A stretch of DNA of 64,000 bases from CAITWD01 sp963842065 (GCA_963842065.1 CAWJEW010000007.1:1-64000), one strand, 5' to 3'. Positions 1 through 8,380 are shown, numbered from the stretch's first letter. Made by a program: numbers and translations. Notes: a model not told the origin generated them from the sequence alone.

Positions 1-1014
1 TGGCAGCTTGGGGAACTCGTGGTGCGCGCCGGTGCACGGCTGGTGCACGGCATGCTCGGGGAGGTCGAGGCGCCGCGACGGCGCATCATCACCACCGACG
101 CCCGGACCCTCGAGTACGACTACGCGATCGTTGCCGTCGGCGCCAGAGCCGAGGCGTGGCTGGACGCGCCGGGGATAACGTTCTCCGGCCCGGGCGACGT
201 GCCGCGGATGGGTCGCGCGCTCGATGAGCTCGCTGCGCGCGCGGGCGCCGGCGAGCCGGTGCGGGTCGCGTTCGTGGTGCCGCCTGGTCCGGGCTGGGTG
301 ATCCCCGCCTATGAGCTGGCGCTCATGGCGCGTCACTACCTGGACGAGCACGGGGCCGCTACGGCGGGGGTGGTGCTTGTCACCTCCGAAGACGCACCGC
401 TCGGAATTTTCGGGGATCCGGCGACCCGGATGATCTCTGACGCGCTGAATGCCGCGGGGATCGAGCTGCACACCGGCGCGATCGCGCGCGGCTGGGCCGA
501 TGGCGTGCTGCAGATCGTCCGGGACCGCACCGTTGCCGCGGATATCGTGATTGCCATGCCGGTGCTGCGCGGGCCGCGCGTGACAGGGCTCGCACAGACC
601 CAGGCCGGATTCGTCGATGCCGATCGCCACGGCAGGGTGCGCGGCGCCCCGCGCGTGTTCGTTGCTGGCGACGCCGGGCCATTCCCGGTCAAACAAGGCG
701 GGCTGGCATGCCAGCAGGCCGACCGTGTCGCCGCCGCCATCTGCGCCGAGCTGGGGATCGCCACTCCCGAGATCCCGCCCTCGCCGGTGCTGCGCGGGCT
801 GGTGTGGTCGGCCGACGCCGATCGGTTCCTTCGGCGCGATCTGGCCGGCGGGCGCGACGAGAGCCACGGCACCGCGAGTGCTGCCTCAGCGCTGTGGTGG
901 CCGCCCGGCAAGGTTGCCGGCAGGTACCTGGCGCCGTATCTGGAGCAGATGGCAGCGCATGAACTTGTCGATTTGCCGGGTCGAGACGGACGTGCAGCTC
1001 CTGGTACCGGGTAA
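1..1014 (+). CDS. FAD-dependent NAD(P)H oxidoreductase, 5' truncated by window edge
   Basis: The frame is open from the first base, so the N-terminus with the first FAD-binding glycine motif lies outside; about 337 codons are seen. What remains is the rest of a two-dinucleotide-fold flavoprotein: a YDYAIVAVGA segment closing the first Rossmann half, a central NAD(P)H-binding lobe, and the FAD-contacting VFVAGDAG motif followed by KQGGLACQQADRVA. This layout is that of type II NADH dehydrogenases and sulfide:quinone reductase-like proteins of the pyridine nucleotide-disulphide oxidoreductase superfamily, which pass electrons from NAD(P)H or sulfide to quinones at the membrane surface. I cannot tell substrate or acceptor from this part; no clear redox-active cysteine pair is visible. 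Confidence 0.8.
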   Translation, partial: WQLGELVVRAGARLVHGMLGEVEAPRRRIITTDARTLEYDYAIVAVGARAEAWLDAPGITFSGPGDVPRMGRALDELAARAGAGEPVRVAFVVPPGPGWVIPAYELALMARHYLDEHGAATAGVVLVTSEDAPLGIFGDPATRMISDALNAAGIELHTGAIARGWADGVLQIVRDRTVAADIVIAMPVLRGPRVTGLAQTQAGFVDADRHGRVRGAPRVFVAGDAGPFPVKQGGLACQQADRVAAAICAELGIATPEIPPSPVLRGLVWSADADRFLRRDLAGGRDESHGTASAASALWWPPGKVAGRYLAPYLEQMAAHELVDLPGRDGRAAPGTG

Positions 1015-1437
1015 CCGGCGGGCGACAGCCACCGAGCCCGGTCCGGGAGGAAAGTGCGGCGGTGCCAGCGCCGTCTTGACAGAGCACCTGCGTCACCTCG
1101 CCGTCGCGTGCGGGGTCCAGCGATAGCGGGCTCTTGCGCCGGTCTGCAGTCGGCGGCACAGCCCCAGCCAATTTGCCGTCGCCGGTAATCCGGGTGAAGC
1201 AACGCGGCCCGCGATCCGCAGATCGCCGCCGTCGGCTCCACCTGCGCAGACGGCAGCGCCCATTGGAGTGCGGTCGGCCAGAGCGTGTGATGGCACCGAG
1301 CGTGTGCGCACGATCTTCAGACGCCCGGCGGCAGAAGCCTAGCCCTCGCCGAGCACTGGACAATCCGGCGCGGGTCGAGCCAGGGGGCAACAGTCGGAAG
1401 TGCGACGTCGCGGATCCGGAAAAGCGCTGGGTCTTCG
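1015..1437. other. Intergenic stretch without a supported gene
   Basis: Open frames exist on both strands but are Arg/Pro/Ala-rich with no recognisable motif and mutually overlapping, which is what random GC-rich sequence gives. I see no RNA gene or repeat here. Confidence 0.4.
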
Positions 1438-1788
1438 GTGCGCGGTGTCAGAATCAGGATGTGGGCGATCGCGCTTGCAGCGATCACACGCGCTGCGATC
1501 GGGACAGGGGCGGAGGTGGCTGGAAGCGGCGTAAAGGTGCGACTCGGCTACGTCGGTGGCCCCGCGAGAGCGCTGTACGACCAGACGGGAATGGATGAGA
1601 TGCTCGTGAGCATGCCTCGCGTTCCCGTGGCTGGTGAAACAGTCCGCTGGGCGCCCGATGCCGAGCGCGAGGTCACCGCCATCGTACAAGCGGTGGTGTG
1701 GCTCGTCGGCGAGCACTCAGGGTCGGCCGAGGCGTATGTGGTCGTCGGTCCGGCGACGCCAGTCACCGGGAGGCAGTTCGCCGCGTGA
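1438..1788 (+). CDS. Hypothetical protein
   Basis: A frame of up to 116 codons with gene-like codon use, especially in its second half (LGYVGGPARALYDQTG ... VTAIVQAVVWLVGEH). I do not recognise a family. The start is uncertain: the frame can begin at GTG, but an ATG seven codons in (MWAIALAAIT) gives a hydrophobic N-terminus resembling a weak signal or anchor. No good Shine-Dalgarno sequence precedes either. It stands alone between the oxidoreductase and the convergent HD-GYP gene. Confidence 0.4.
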   Translation: MRGVRIRMWAIALAAITRAAIGTGAEVAGSGVKVRLGYVGGPARALYDQTGMDEMLVSMPRVPVAGETVRWAPDAEREVTAIVQAVVWLVGEHSGSAEAYVVVGPATPVTGRQFAA

Positions 1789-1913
1789 AGTCCTCACGTG
1801 GCGCCGCGGTTCCTGGCGATCGAGCCCAGCCAGAGCGCCTAGTTACACGCCCTCTCCGAGCTAGTCCGGCGTTTGCCCAGCAAACACGGCCTTTTCGCGA
1901 CTCTGTATTCCTA

Positions 1914-2573
1914 TCAACTGTCGAACTCGGGCACCAGGCGCGGACTGCGTGTAAGCGACGCGCTTACAAACGCCCGCACAACTACAGGGTCAAACTGGGT
2001 GCCGGCGCAGCGCAACAGCTCGACGCAGGCATCATGATGATGGCGGCCTGATCGGTATGGGCGGTTGCTGATCATCGCCACATAAGCATCGACCACAGCC
2101 AGAATCCGCGCCTCGAGTGGGATTTGCTCGCCCACCAGGCCGCGCGGATAGCCCCTGCCGTCAGGACGCTCACGGTGGCAGAGGATCCACTCGCGGACGT
2201 CGTCGAAGCTGACCTCGCTGAGCAGCGCCGCTCCGAGCTCGGGCTGGCGGCGGATCTCGGTCCACTCCTCGTCGGTAAGCGGACCCTGCTTGTTGAGGAT
2301 CGCGGGCGAGAGCTGATCGCGCCCGATCCCGCATACCAGAGCGGCGAAGCGGACCCGGGCGATCTGTTCCTTGCTCAGTCCCAGCTCGCGGGCTGTGAGC
2401 TCGGCTAGCTCCCCGGCGAACCGTCGCGGGTTGGGGGAGTAGTCGATCCTCCCGAGTGGGGCGCGCACGGCTCCACATCCGTCGCACACCCGCACCATTT
2501 GCAGCTGGCTCGTGTCTCGCAGGTAGCGCGCCGCGCCACTGTGAAATGCGGAGTGATCGCAGGCCATGGCCAT
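1914..2573 (-). CDS. Degenerate HD-GYP domain protein with N-terminal zinc knuckle
   Basis: The protein of 219 residues begins with a short cysteine-containing module (CDGCGAVRAPLG, about residues 30-41) and continues as an HD-GYP-type domain, the fold that hydrolyses cyclic di-GMP or other cyclic dinucleotides. Family landmarks are clear: AILNKQGPLTDEEW (91-104), H133-x-E135-x-x-D138-GRGYP, IPLEARILAVVDAYVAM and SNRPYR. However, the metal-binding His-Asp pair that names the domain is replaced by Cys81-Gly82 (ALVCGIGRDQL where families have LLHDIGK), so catalysis is doubtful and a sensory or structural role is more likely. It may also be a slowly decaying gene. Confidence 0.75.
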   Translation of the reverse strand: MAMACDHSAFHSGAARYLRDTSQLQMVRVCDGCGAVRAPLGRIDYSPNPRRFAGELAELTARELGLSKEQIARVRFAALVCGIGRDQLSPAILNKQGPLTDEEWTEIRRQPELGAALLSEVSFDDVREWILCHRERPDGRGYPRGLVGEQIPLEARILAVVDAYVAMISNRPYRSGRHHHDACVELLRCAGTQFDPVVVRAFVSASLTRSPRLVPEFDS

Positions 2574-2699
2574 CCATCGACAACGCAGCGGGCATGCTGA
2601 AGGCTTGCGCTACCGCTCAAGCAACGCTGCCATCAGGACCGCGACCGGCTCGAGAGACACTGAAAGACGCGAGGCGGGCAGCGATGAGCAGATGGAGCG

Positions 2700-2987
2700 C
2701 GCGCTGCACTGGAGAGCCTGACTCAGAGATTTTGGTGCCTCGCCCACTGCGCCGTCGCCACGTTCGCGGGGCTGATGTTCGTCCTTCCCGGACTCGACGC
2801 GCTGTTGCCGGCGAGCTGGAGTAACGCGAGCGACCCCTACCTGCCTCTCAGCGCTGGCAGCGCGATCATGGCCATCCGTCCGGACTCGTCGTCGCTTTCA
2901 CCCTGGGCGGGCTTCGCGGTCTTTTGCGGATACACCGTCCTGCTGGGCGCGCTGGCCGCGTACCTGCTCATCCGCCGCGACGCCTGA
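2700..2987 (+). pseudogene. C-terminal relic of an ABC-2 type permease
   Basis: A frame of about 95 codons with no start codon near its beginning reads as the last part of an ABC-2 export permease: FAGLMFVLPGLDALLPASW, SDPYLPLSAGSAIMAIRP, then a final transmembrane helix (LSPWAGFAVFCGYTVLLG) and a basic RRDA end. The ATG at 2775 would give only 70 residues, beginning inside what should be a membrane helix. No ATPase partner or upstream half of the permease is present, so this is a leftover fragment. Confidence 0.45.
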
Positions 2988-3082
2988 CGGGTTGGCGCGC
3001 GCCGATGTCCGGGCGCGCGTACGGGGGTCACCAGACGACTTTCCGCCGCCTCGCGGTGACCGCGAGTGCGTGGCATGAGCCG

Positions 3083-5080
3083 TTAGTTAGACGGCCCTAG
3101 CGTCGGACCCCCGCAAAGATGGGGGTTGAATTTGGTCGGGCCGTAGGCCGCGATCGTCGCGCAGACCGCCGGCGCCGCGGCGGTCGCACCGTACCCGCCG
3201 TGCTCGACGACGACCGCGACCACGATCTTCGGATTGTTATACGGCGCATATCCGACAAACCAGGCGTGGTCTGCCTGGTTGTTGGCGCCGGATTGCGCGG
3301 TGCCGGTCTTGCCGGCCACGACCGGGCCACCTGCGGCCGCGACGGGGCTGAAGACCCCCGCCGCGAGCCCCTGCGGACCCTGGGCCACGAGGTACAGCCC
3401 CTGACGGACGACCGCGAGCACCGCCGGACTGAGTCCCAGCGACCGTGGCGGCGTCACACCCGCCAGTTGCCGGACGACCTGGCCGCTTTGGTTGGTGACG
3501 TCCAGCCCGAGCGTCGGCGTCACCAGGTTGCCCCCGTTGGCGATCGCCGAATACGCCACCGCCATCTGCAGCGGGGTCACGAGCAGATTCCCCTGGCCGA
3601 CGGCCATGTTGATGTTGTCACCCGGATTCCAGAGCGCTTGAGCCGGGTCAACCTGAGAGAAATACGCTTTCGTCCAGGCCGGGGTCGGCACCCGGCCCGG
3701 TACCTCTCCGGGCAGGTCGATTCCGGTCGGCGAATTGAACCCGAACTTCTCCGCCCAGTCCTGCTGCTGCAGCCCGCTGTTGGGATTGTTCGTGACGCTG
3801 ACGCTGGCCTCGTGCAGGTTCCAGAACCGGGCACCGACTTGGTAGAAGTAGGTGTCCGAGGACACCTCCAGCGCCGTCGGCAGCGTGATCGAACCGTTGT
3901 TCTCGTGATCGAAGTTCGGGAATACCGTGCCAAACAGGGTGATCTGCGGCCCGCCGTCGATGAGTTCGGTCGGGCTGAGGATGCCCAGCTCGAGTGCGCT
4001 GATCGAGGTCACCGGCTTGAAGCTCGATCCCGGCGGGTACGAGGCGCCGATGGCCCGGTTGAGCAGCGGGGAGCTGGCATTGGTCAGGTAGCTGCTGACC
4101 AGCTTGTTGTTCGCGGGGGTGCGCTGGCCAAACGCATTCGGCGAGTAGGTCGGATACGACGCCATCGCCAGGATCTGGCCCGTGTTGGGGTCGATCGCCA
4201 CGCCCGCGGCACCCGTCGCCGTCCGGGAGGACCGCACGCGCTGGCGCAGCTGGCTCTCGAGTGCCGTCTGGGTCGCCATGTCGATCGACAGCGCCAGATT
4301 GTCGCCCTGCACGGGGGGCGTAGACGACACGGGCCCCGCGCTTACCGGGTTGCCGGATGCATCGACTTCGACTTGCGTCTGGCCCGGAACGCCTCGCAGA
4401 TACTGTTCGTATTGGGCCTCGATCCCGGCTTGGCCCACCTGCTCGTTGCCGAGGTAGCCCTGGGCGACATAGCTTGCGTATTCCTGGGGGGTAATTGTGC
4501 CGGTGTACCCCAGGATGTGGGCGGCGAGCGTCCCGAGCGGATAGTTGCGCAGGTACGCGTTCTGCAGCTCGACCCCGGGGAACTGGCGGATGTGCTCGGA
4601 AAACGCGGCCTGTTGGATGACCGAGATGTTCTGTCCGAGCACGACGGGCAGGTACGGCGACGCCGCCTGGCCGCTGACCATGGCGGCCATCAACTGGTCG
4701 GCGCCGGTGTGCAGGATCGGCGCCAACATCGCCATCTCGGTGGCGCGCCGGGCGCCTTGCAGCTCGAGCGGGAACGCGACGACGTTCACGCTCGGGATGT
4801 TGTCGGCCAGGATCGTCTTGCCGGTGCGGTCGGTGATCAACCCCCGGGGGGCCGGCACGACCACGGTCCGGATGCTATTGGCGACCGCTACCGCGGCATA
4901 GCCCTGGGCATCGATGACCTGCATGAACCATAAGCGAATCAGCAAGACACCGATGACAACCATCGTGACGCCCCCGAGAACCGCAATCCGAAACGCCGTC
5001 CGCGGGTTCAGCGGGCGTCTGCGACGCCGCGGGCCGCCGGACCCCGAGTCGCCTGCGGGTGAGATCAGACGCGAGCTCAT
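3083..5080 (-). CDS. mrdA: Penicillin-binding protein 2 (class B transpeptidase)
   Basis: Peptidoglycan D,D-transpeptidase that cross-links wall peptides outside the membrane, usually with a RodA-type glycosyltransferase. From the chosen start (MSSRLISPAG; the 47 codons upstream are low-complexity and extend past the basic tail) the protein has 665 residues: a basic cytoplasmic stretch (PRRRRRPLNP), one transmembrane helix (about 32-55), the pedestal/dimerisation domain (RGLITDRTGKTILADN; GYTGTITPQEY) and the penicillin-binding domain with all three active-site motifs: S352-S-F-K355, S407-S-D409 and K591-T-G593. The length is normal for PBP2. No rodA or mreBCD genes lie next to it here, which is unusual for mrdA. 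Confidence 0.9.
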   Translation of the reverse strand: MSSRLISPAGDSGSGGPRRRRRPLNPRTAFRIAVLGGVTMVVIGVLLIRLWFMQVIDAQGYAAVAVANSIRTVVVPAPRGLITDRTGKTILADNIPSVNVVAFPLELQGARRATEMAMLAPILHTGADQLMAAMVSGQAASPYLPVVLGQNISVIQQAAFSEHIRQFPGVELQNAYLRNYPLGTLAAHILGYTGTITPQEYASYVAQGYLGNEQVGQAGIEAQYEQYLRGVPGQTQVEVDASGNPVSAGPVSSTPPVQGDNLALSIDMATQTALESQLRQRVRSSRTATGAAGVAIDPNTGQILAMASYPTYSPNAFGQRTPANNKLVSSYLTNASSPLLNRAIGASYPPGSSFKPVTSISALELGILSPTELIDGGPQITLFGTVFPNFDHENNGSITLPTALEVSSDTYFYQVGARFWNLHEASVSVTNNPNSGLQQQDWAEKFGFNSPTGIDLPGEVPGRVPTPAWTKAYFSQVDPAQALWNPGDNINMAVGQGNLLVTPLQMAVAYSAIANGGNLVTPTLGLDVTNQSGQVVRQLAGVTPPRSLGLSPAVLAVVRQGLYLVAQGPQGLAAGVFSPVAAAGGPVVAGKTGTAQSGANNQADHAWFVGYAPYNNPKIVVAVVVEHGGYGATAAAPAVCATIAAYGPTKFNPHLCGGPTLGPSN

Positions 5081-5556
5081 GTGTCGCGCGGGACGAGCAA
5101 CGATCTGGCGGAGGGTGTCCGGGTACCCGTCGCGGGCTCGCGCGGGCAGCAGGTGGCGCGCGACGGGTACGTGGGTCGCCTCGAACACGCCCGGGCTGCC
5201 TTCTTGCTCGGCCCGCGCCATGCTGGCTCAGGACGGTGCAGGCCGCCTGCATCGTCAAATCCACTGCATGTGGCGCTGGCGAGATACCGTACCGAACTAG
5301 GCAGAGAAGGCATGGATGTCCTGCCGTTCTCAGAAGTCTCCCCGTTCGAAATTAGCGCGCCAAATAAACCACCATGTAGTCCTCCGGAGAGCCTGGCGTT
5401 AAGCCTGGCGCCTCAGAACCACTCCTGGATCGCCGCCGTCGGTTCTAGGACGACCGGGACAGCCTCCCCGCATCGCACCCATGCGGTCGACGCGCCAACG
5501 GGGGTGTCTTACTGGTGGATTTCTCGCACGCCGCAGACCATCAGGGCACGAATGGC
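5081..5556. other. Intergenic region upstream of mrdA
   Basis: This presumably holds the mrdA promoter. An AT-richer patch (around 5310-5380) is the likeliest promoter area on composition alone. I see no supported gene. Confidence 0.3.
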
Positions 5557-5585
5557 GGAAGGGCCCCGCCCGGCGGGGCCCTTCC
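5557..5585 (-). terminator. Hairpin immediately 3' of tRNA-Phe fragment copy 1
   Basis: A 14-bp G/C-rich inverted repeat (GGAAGGGCCCCGCC with its complement) lies one base beyond the tRNA-Phe 3' half on the minus strand, the position of a native tRNA terminator. There is no run of U after it. Confidence 0.5.
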
Positions 5586-5586
5586 T

Positions 5587-5632
5587 CTGATGGCGAGACC
5601 CAGACTCGAACTGGGGACACCACGATTTTCAG
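5587..5632 (-). repeat. tRNA-Phe 3' half, copy 1 (attachment-site-like direct repeat)
   Basis: On the minus strand this reads anticodon loop CTGAAAA (anticodon GAA), 3' anticodon stem TCGTG, variable loop, T arm CCCAG-TTCGAGT-CTGGG and acceptor strand TCTCGCC plus A. The 5' half of the tRNA (GGCGAGA acceptor strand, D arm, 5' anticodon stem) is absent, so it cannot be a functional gene. Exactly the same 46 bases recur at 8109-8154 in the same orientation. Such 3'-half copies are what tyrosine-recombinase elements leave when they integrate into tRNA genes. Confidence 0.8.
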
Positions 5633-5939
5633 CCCGGCGCTCTGGTGGACGAAAGGGGAGAGCGTGGTCGAGACGCACGACTGCACGACTGCACGACTTG
5701 AAGGAAGTCCTCGCGGCGAGTGCACGAAAACGGGGCAAGACCAACGAGCCGACCAAACGCGGGGAAGACCAGGTGCCAACGCCACCGGGTGAGGTCCACT
5801 TCCACCCTTGCGCGGGGTTCGGTGCGTGCGAACCGCTCACACGCGCTACGGTGCCTGGAGGGATCTCATCCCGGTTTGTCGAGCACACACGCGCGACAAC
5901 CCTGCGCGGGCGCAGTGAACATCGGCGTCCAGGAGCTGT

Positions 5940-6242
5940 ATGGCAAGAAGACGGACGACGCCGGGCCGGCGACCCAGCGCGGCATACAAGAAAGGCCCGA
6001 CCCAAGCGTCGGCCATGAGCAAGCCCAAAGAAAAACTGATCTTGGTAGAGGGGACCATCGAAGAGGCGCTCCCGAACACGATGTTTCGGGTCTCGGTCAA
6101 TGAGGGCGCCCACGAAGTGCTGGCGCACCTCACCGGCAAGATGCGCCGGTTCCGCATCCGCGTGAACCCTGGCGATCACGTGCACGTCGAACTCAGCCCC
6201 TACGACCTCACCCGCGGGCGGATCGTCTTCCGCGACCGCTGA
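5940..6242 (+). CDS. infA: Translation initiation factor IF-1
   Basis: A small OB-fold protein that binds the A site of the 30S subunit during initiation. The core (MSKPKEKLILVEGTIEEALPN through LTRGRIVFRDR) is a complete 75-residue IF-1 ending at the usual place. The chosen start adds a 25-residue basic extension (MARRRTTPGRRPSAAYKKG) because AGGAG lies just upstream of that ATG, whereas the internal ATG at 6015, which would give the classical length, has no ribosome-binding site. The gene stands alone rather than in the usual ribosomal-protein operon and lies between the two tRNA-Phe fragments, so it may be an extra copy. Confidence 0.85.
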   Translation: MARRRTTPGRRPSAAYKKGPTQASAMSKPKEKLILVEGTIEEALPNTMFRVSVNEGAHEVLAHLTGKMRRFRIRVNPGDHVHVELSPYDLTRGRIVFRDR

Positions 6243-6488
6243 GCGGACGCCCCAACTATCTCGGCATCTGCCCCAGCTTCGTGCGGCGCATCGTCATCCG
6301 TGAGCGTCAGGTTCGGGCATCGGTTTCCGCCAACCCTCACCTTGCACACCAGTACCGTGGGAATCGAGAAACGGCACGGAGTGCCCTGAGGTTGTCGGAG
6401 ACGTTGTGCCCTGCCCCGGGTTTCCTGAAACCGCGTCTAAGGGATCTCTAGGCGACCGTCACTGTTGGCGCTTCCCGGTCCCCGATAC

Positions 6489-7361
6489 TCAGGCACGCTG
6501 GCGGAACGCCTCTCCGAAGAGTTGCCGCCACATGGCGAGCGCCCCGGCCCGATCAGCGCGCGCCTCGGCCCCGACGGCTTGCGCAGCACGGATGTGGGCG
6601 TCGCAAAGAAGCGTCCTGGTCGCCTCAATGTCGGCGTCCGACATCCCCGCCGAGAGCCGTAGGCCGCCACCGGGATCGGGAACTTCGATCCAGTTCGGCG
6701 CCTGCGCGAAAAAGTGCGTGATGTCGAGACGCGGGTCCGCGCTCATGGCGGCGAACATCGAGCCGATCATGACCTCGAGCTGCCACGATCGAAGCGGGCT
6801 GCCATGCAGGCGATTCCAGCACTTGAGCGTGCGTACCCGCTGACGGTAGCGGTTGGCGAGCCGCGCCTGGCGCGCGGAGCTCCACTGGGCCTGTCGTGCA
6901 GGGTTGAGTCGGATCCACTGGCCGTCCGCGGCCGGGATCGCATACCCGCCGCTGGCCGCCGCGAGCGAGATGGTCAGGCACACCCCGGGTGGATCTGCGT
7001 AGGCGACATGCACCGACCGACCGAGGGTGCCGAGCGGCACGATCTTCGTGCGCTCGGCGATCTGAGCGCGGACACGCGACACATACTCGTGCGAGTCAGA
7101 TGGCAACATCGCGCCGCCGTGCCCCGCGTCGCCGAAGATCGCCAGGATGTCGATGTCCGTAAGCGGCTGGATCGCGGTTCCGCGGGCGCACGAGCCCATC
7201 AGCTCGGCAGCCACGAGCGGTGTCTGATCCCATGGCGGAAACGCCTGGGTGAGCATGCGGCGTACCTCGCCCACGCGCGAGTGGATGCGTGCGTATTGGG
7301 GCGCGCTGAGGCGGATCTCGTCGTCGAAGAGGGCGAATGCGGATGCCGTGGTTGGTGCCAT
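6489..7361 (-). CDS. CD-NTase-like (cGAS/DncV-type) nucleotidyltransferase, orphan
   Basis: A 290-residue nucleotidyltransferase of the CD-NTase/SMODS type, the enzymes that make cyclic oligonucleotide alarms in CBASS antiphage defence. The core motif G56-S57-x3-GTAIQPLTD69-I-D71 is intact, and the characteristic GGYAIPAADGQWIRLNP segment (138-154) and helical RTLKCWNRLHGSPLRSWQLEV region (177-197) follow. The third metal-binding acid, expected in the strand just before that segment, appears as Thr130 (VCLTISLAAAS), so activity is uncertain. No effector, ubiquitin-like or HORMA partner gene is adjacent. It is an orphan in a 2.5-kb segment bounded by tRNA-Phe 3' halves. An unrelated housekeeping nucleotidyltransferase is less likely. 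Confidence 0.75.
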   Translation of the reverse strand: MAPTTASAFALFDDEIRLSAPQYARIHSRVGEVRRMLTQAFPPWDQTPLVAAELMGSCARGTAIQPLTDIDILAIFGDAGHGGAMLPSDSHEYVSRVRAQIAERTKIVPLGTLGRSVHVAYADPPGVCLTISLAAASGGYAIPAADGQWIRLNPARQAQWSSARQARLANRYRQRVRTLKCWNRLHGSPLRSWQLEVMIGSMFAAMSADPRLDITHFFAQAPNWIEVPDPGGGLRLSAGMSDADIEATRTLLCDAHIRAAQAVGAEARADRAGALAMWRQLFGEAFRQRA

Positions 7362-8074
7362 CAGGTCGCGATCGTGACGGAGTGGTGGGCGCAGGAACTC
7401 CTGGCGGACGCGTGGCGGCGCATAACGGGTGCACGCCGCTTGCTGCGACCATCCCCGGCGCCTGGTCGCGCCGGGATGCGCGACCAGGCGCGCCCGACGG
7501 GCGTTCGTCTGGCCGGCTGCGTCGGACGCGCGATGCCGATCCGATCATCCACGTTGATCTCCCTGACGGCGCGCGGACAGGCATCTCGCCGCTACATCCT
7601 CGCGTATCGGGTCGCGGCGTGCGCGGATGACGGTCTGAGGCTCCAGGATCGGTCCCCTCGCGCAGAGGGTTCCAACCAGACCGCCAGTACTGTCGCGCGC
7701 CGTGCCCGTTCCTCGGCCGGCCAGGACGCGACCCGGGTCGCGCCGTGTACGGTGCACCCGCGTCCGGGCACACGTTGACACAGCCCCGCTAGCGGGCGGA
7801 TGCTGGCGATGCGGCACGGTCTGCGCACCGCGTGGGGTCCACCGCGAGCAGCGCGAGCGTGCGTTCCAGGTCGGAACCTCCTCGCGGCTCCCCGTCGAGC
7901 GCCTGTCGATGCAGACCTTCTGCTCCAGGGGCTCCCGGGTGATCTGTCCGGTGAGCGATCCTCGGCGCCTGCTGATGCGCGGCATGGTGCATGGGCTCGC
8001 GCATGGCCCGTGAGGTTGATGCACGGACCCCTGGGGCAGTTGGCGCGCCAACGGTGTGGCGCGCAGACGCTCCA
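7362..8074. other. Gene-free region upstream of the CD-NTase gene
   Basis: About 700 bases in which overlapping Arg/Pro-rich frames on both strands look random. It contains one perfect 12-bp hairpin (listed separately) and presumably the CD-NTase promoter. No effector gene of a defence system could be found here. Confidence 0.4.
7460..7489. repeat. Perfect 12-bp inverted repeat
   Basis: GCCTGGTCGCGC, six-base spacer, then its exact complement. It sits about 100 bases upstream of the CD-NTase start, without a U-run in either direction, so it may be an operator or a folded leader rather than a terminator. Confidence 0.5.
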
Positions 8075-8080
8075 AAACGC

Positions 8081-8107
8081 AACGGCCCCGCCGTGGGCGG
8101 GGCCGTT
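8081..8107 (-). terminator. Intrinsic terminator 3' of tRNA-Phe fragment copy 2
   Basis: Stem AACGGCCCCGCC with exact complement, 3-base loop, followed on the minus strand by GCGTTTTGG. It sits one base past the tRNA 3' end and looks like a native tRNA terminator. Confidence 0.7.
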
Positions 8108-8108
8108 G

Positions 8109-8154
8109 CTGATGGCGAGACCCAGACTCGAACTGGGGACACCACGATTTTCAG
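8109..8154 (-). repeat. tRNA-Phe 3' half, copy 2 (attachment-site-like direct repeat)
   Basis: The same 46 bases as at 5587-5632. Here the five bases upstream (CACGA) also restore the anticodon stem, but no D arm or GGCGAGA acceptor strand follows further upstream, so the tRNA is again incomplete. With the complete gene absent from both ends, both copies look like scars of successive or tandem integrations. The intact tRNA-Phe should lie elsewhere. Confidence 0.8.
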
Positions 8155-8292
8155 TCGTGTGACCACTGTCGCAGTGCACCGCGAGCGCCGCCTACGACAC
8201 TCCAGGCGCAGGCGATCCATTGCGGCCGGCGTCATGCCGAGATCACCCTTGATGCGGGAAAGGGTCGCGAGTTCGGGCTTCGTACTGCCCAT
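8155..8292 (-). pseudogene. Possible phage terminase small-subunit C-terminal fragment
   Basis: The reading frame starting MGSTKPELATLSRIK and continuing GDLGMTPAAMDRLRLECRRRR resembles the C-terminal end of P27-type terminase small subunits, which typically end with '(F/D)LG(L/M)TPAAR.RL'. It runs straight into the tRNA-Phe fragment without its own stop, as if an integration joined them. The match is short and from memory, so it is only a suggestion. Confidence 0.3.
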
Positions 8293-8380
8293 TTTGACCT
8301 GCCCCGTTATGGGATTTCCCTGCTGAGCGACATGCCGGACATGCCAGACGTGCCCTGCGTGCCCGGGGCGTGCTACCCCC

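Noticed and set aside
3119..4933. A 604-codon open frame antisense to the PBP2 gene
   Set aside because: Arg/Gly/Asp-rich product typical of the complement of a high-GC3 gene. The opposite strand has all PBP motifs.
5541..6185. Minus-strand frame with a GVPSSSLGLAI segment
   Set aside because: That peptide is simply the translation of the tRNA-Phe T arm, a well-known false gene signature.
8109..8154. Functional tRNA-Phe gene
   Set aside because: No D arm or 5' acceptor strand can be found upstream of the anticodon arm; only the 3' half exists. The same applies at 5587.
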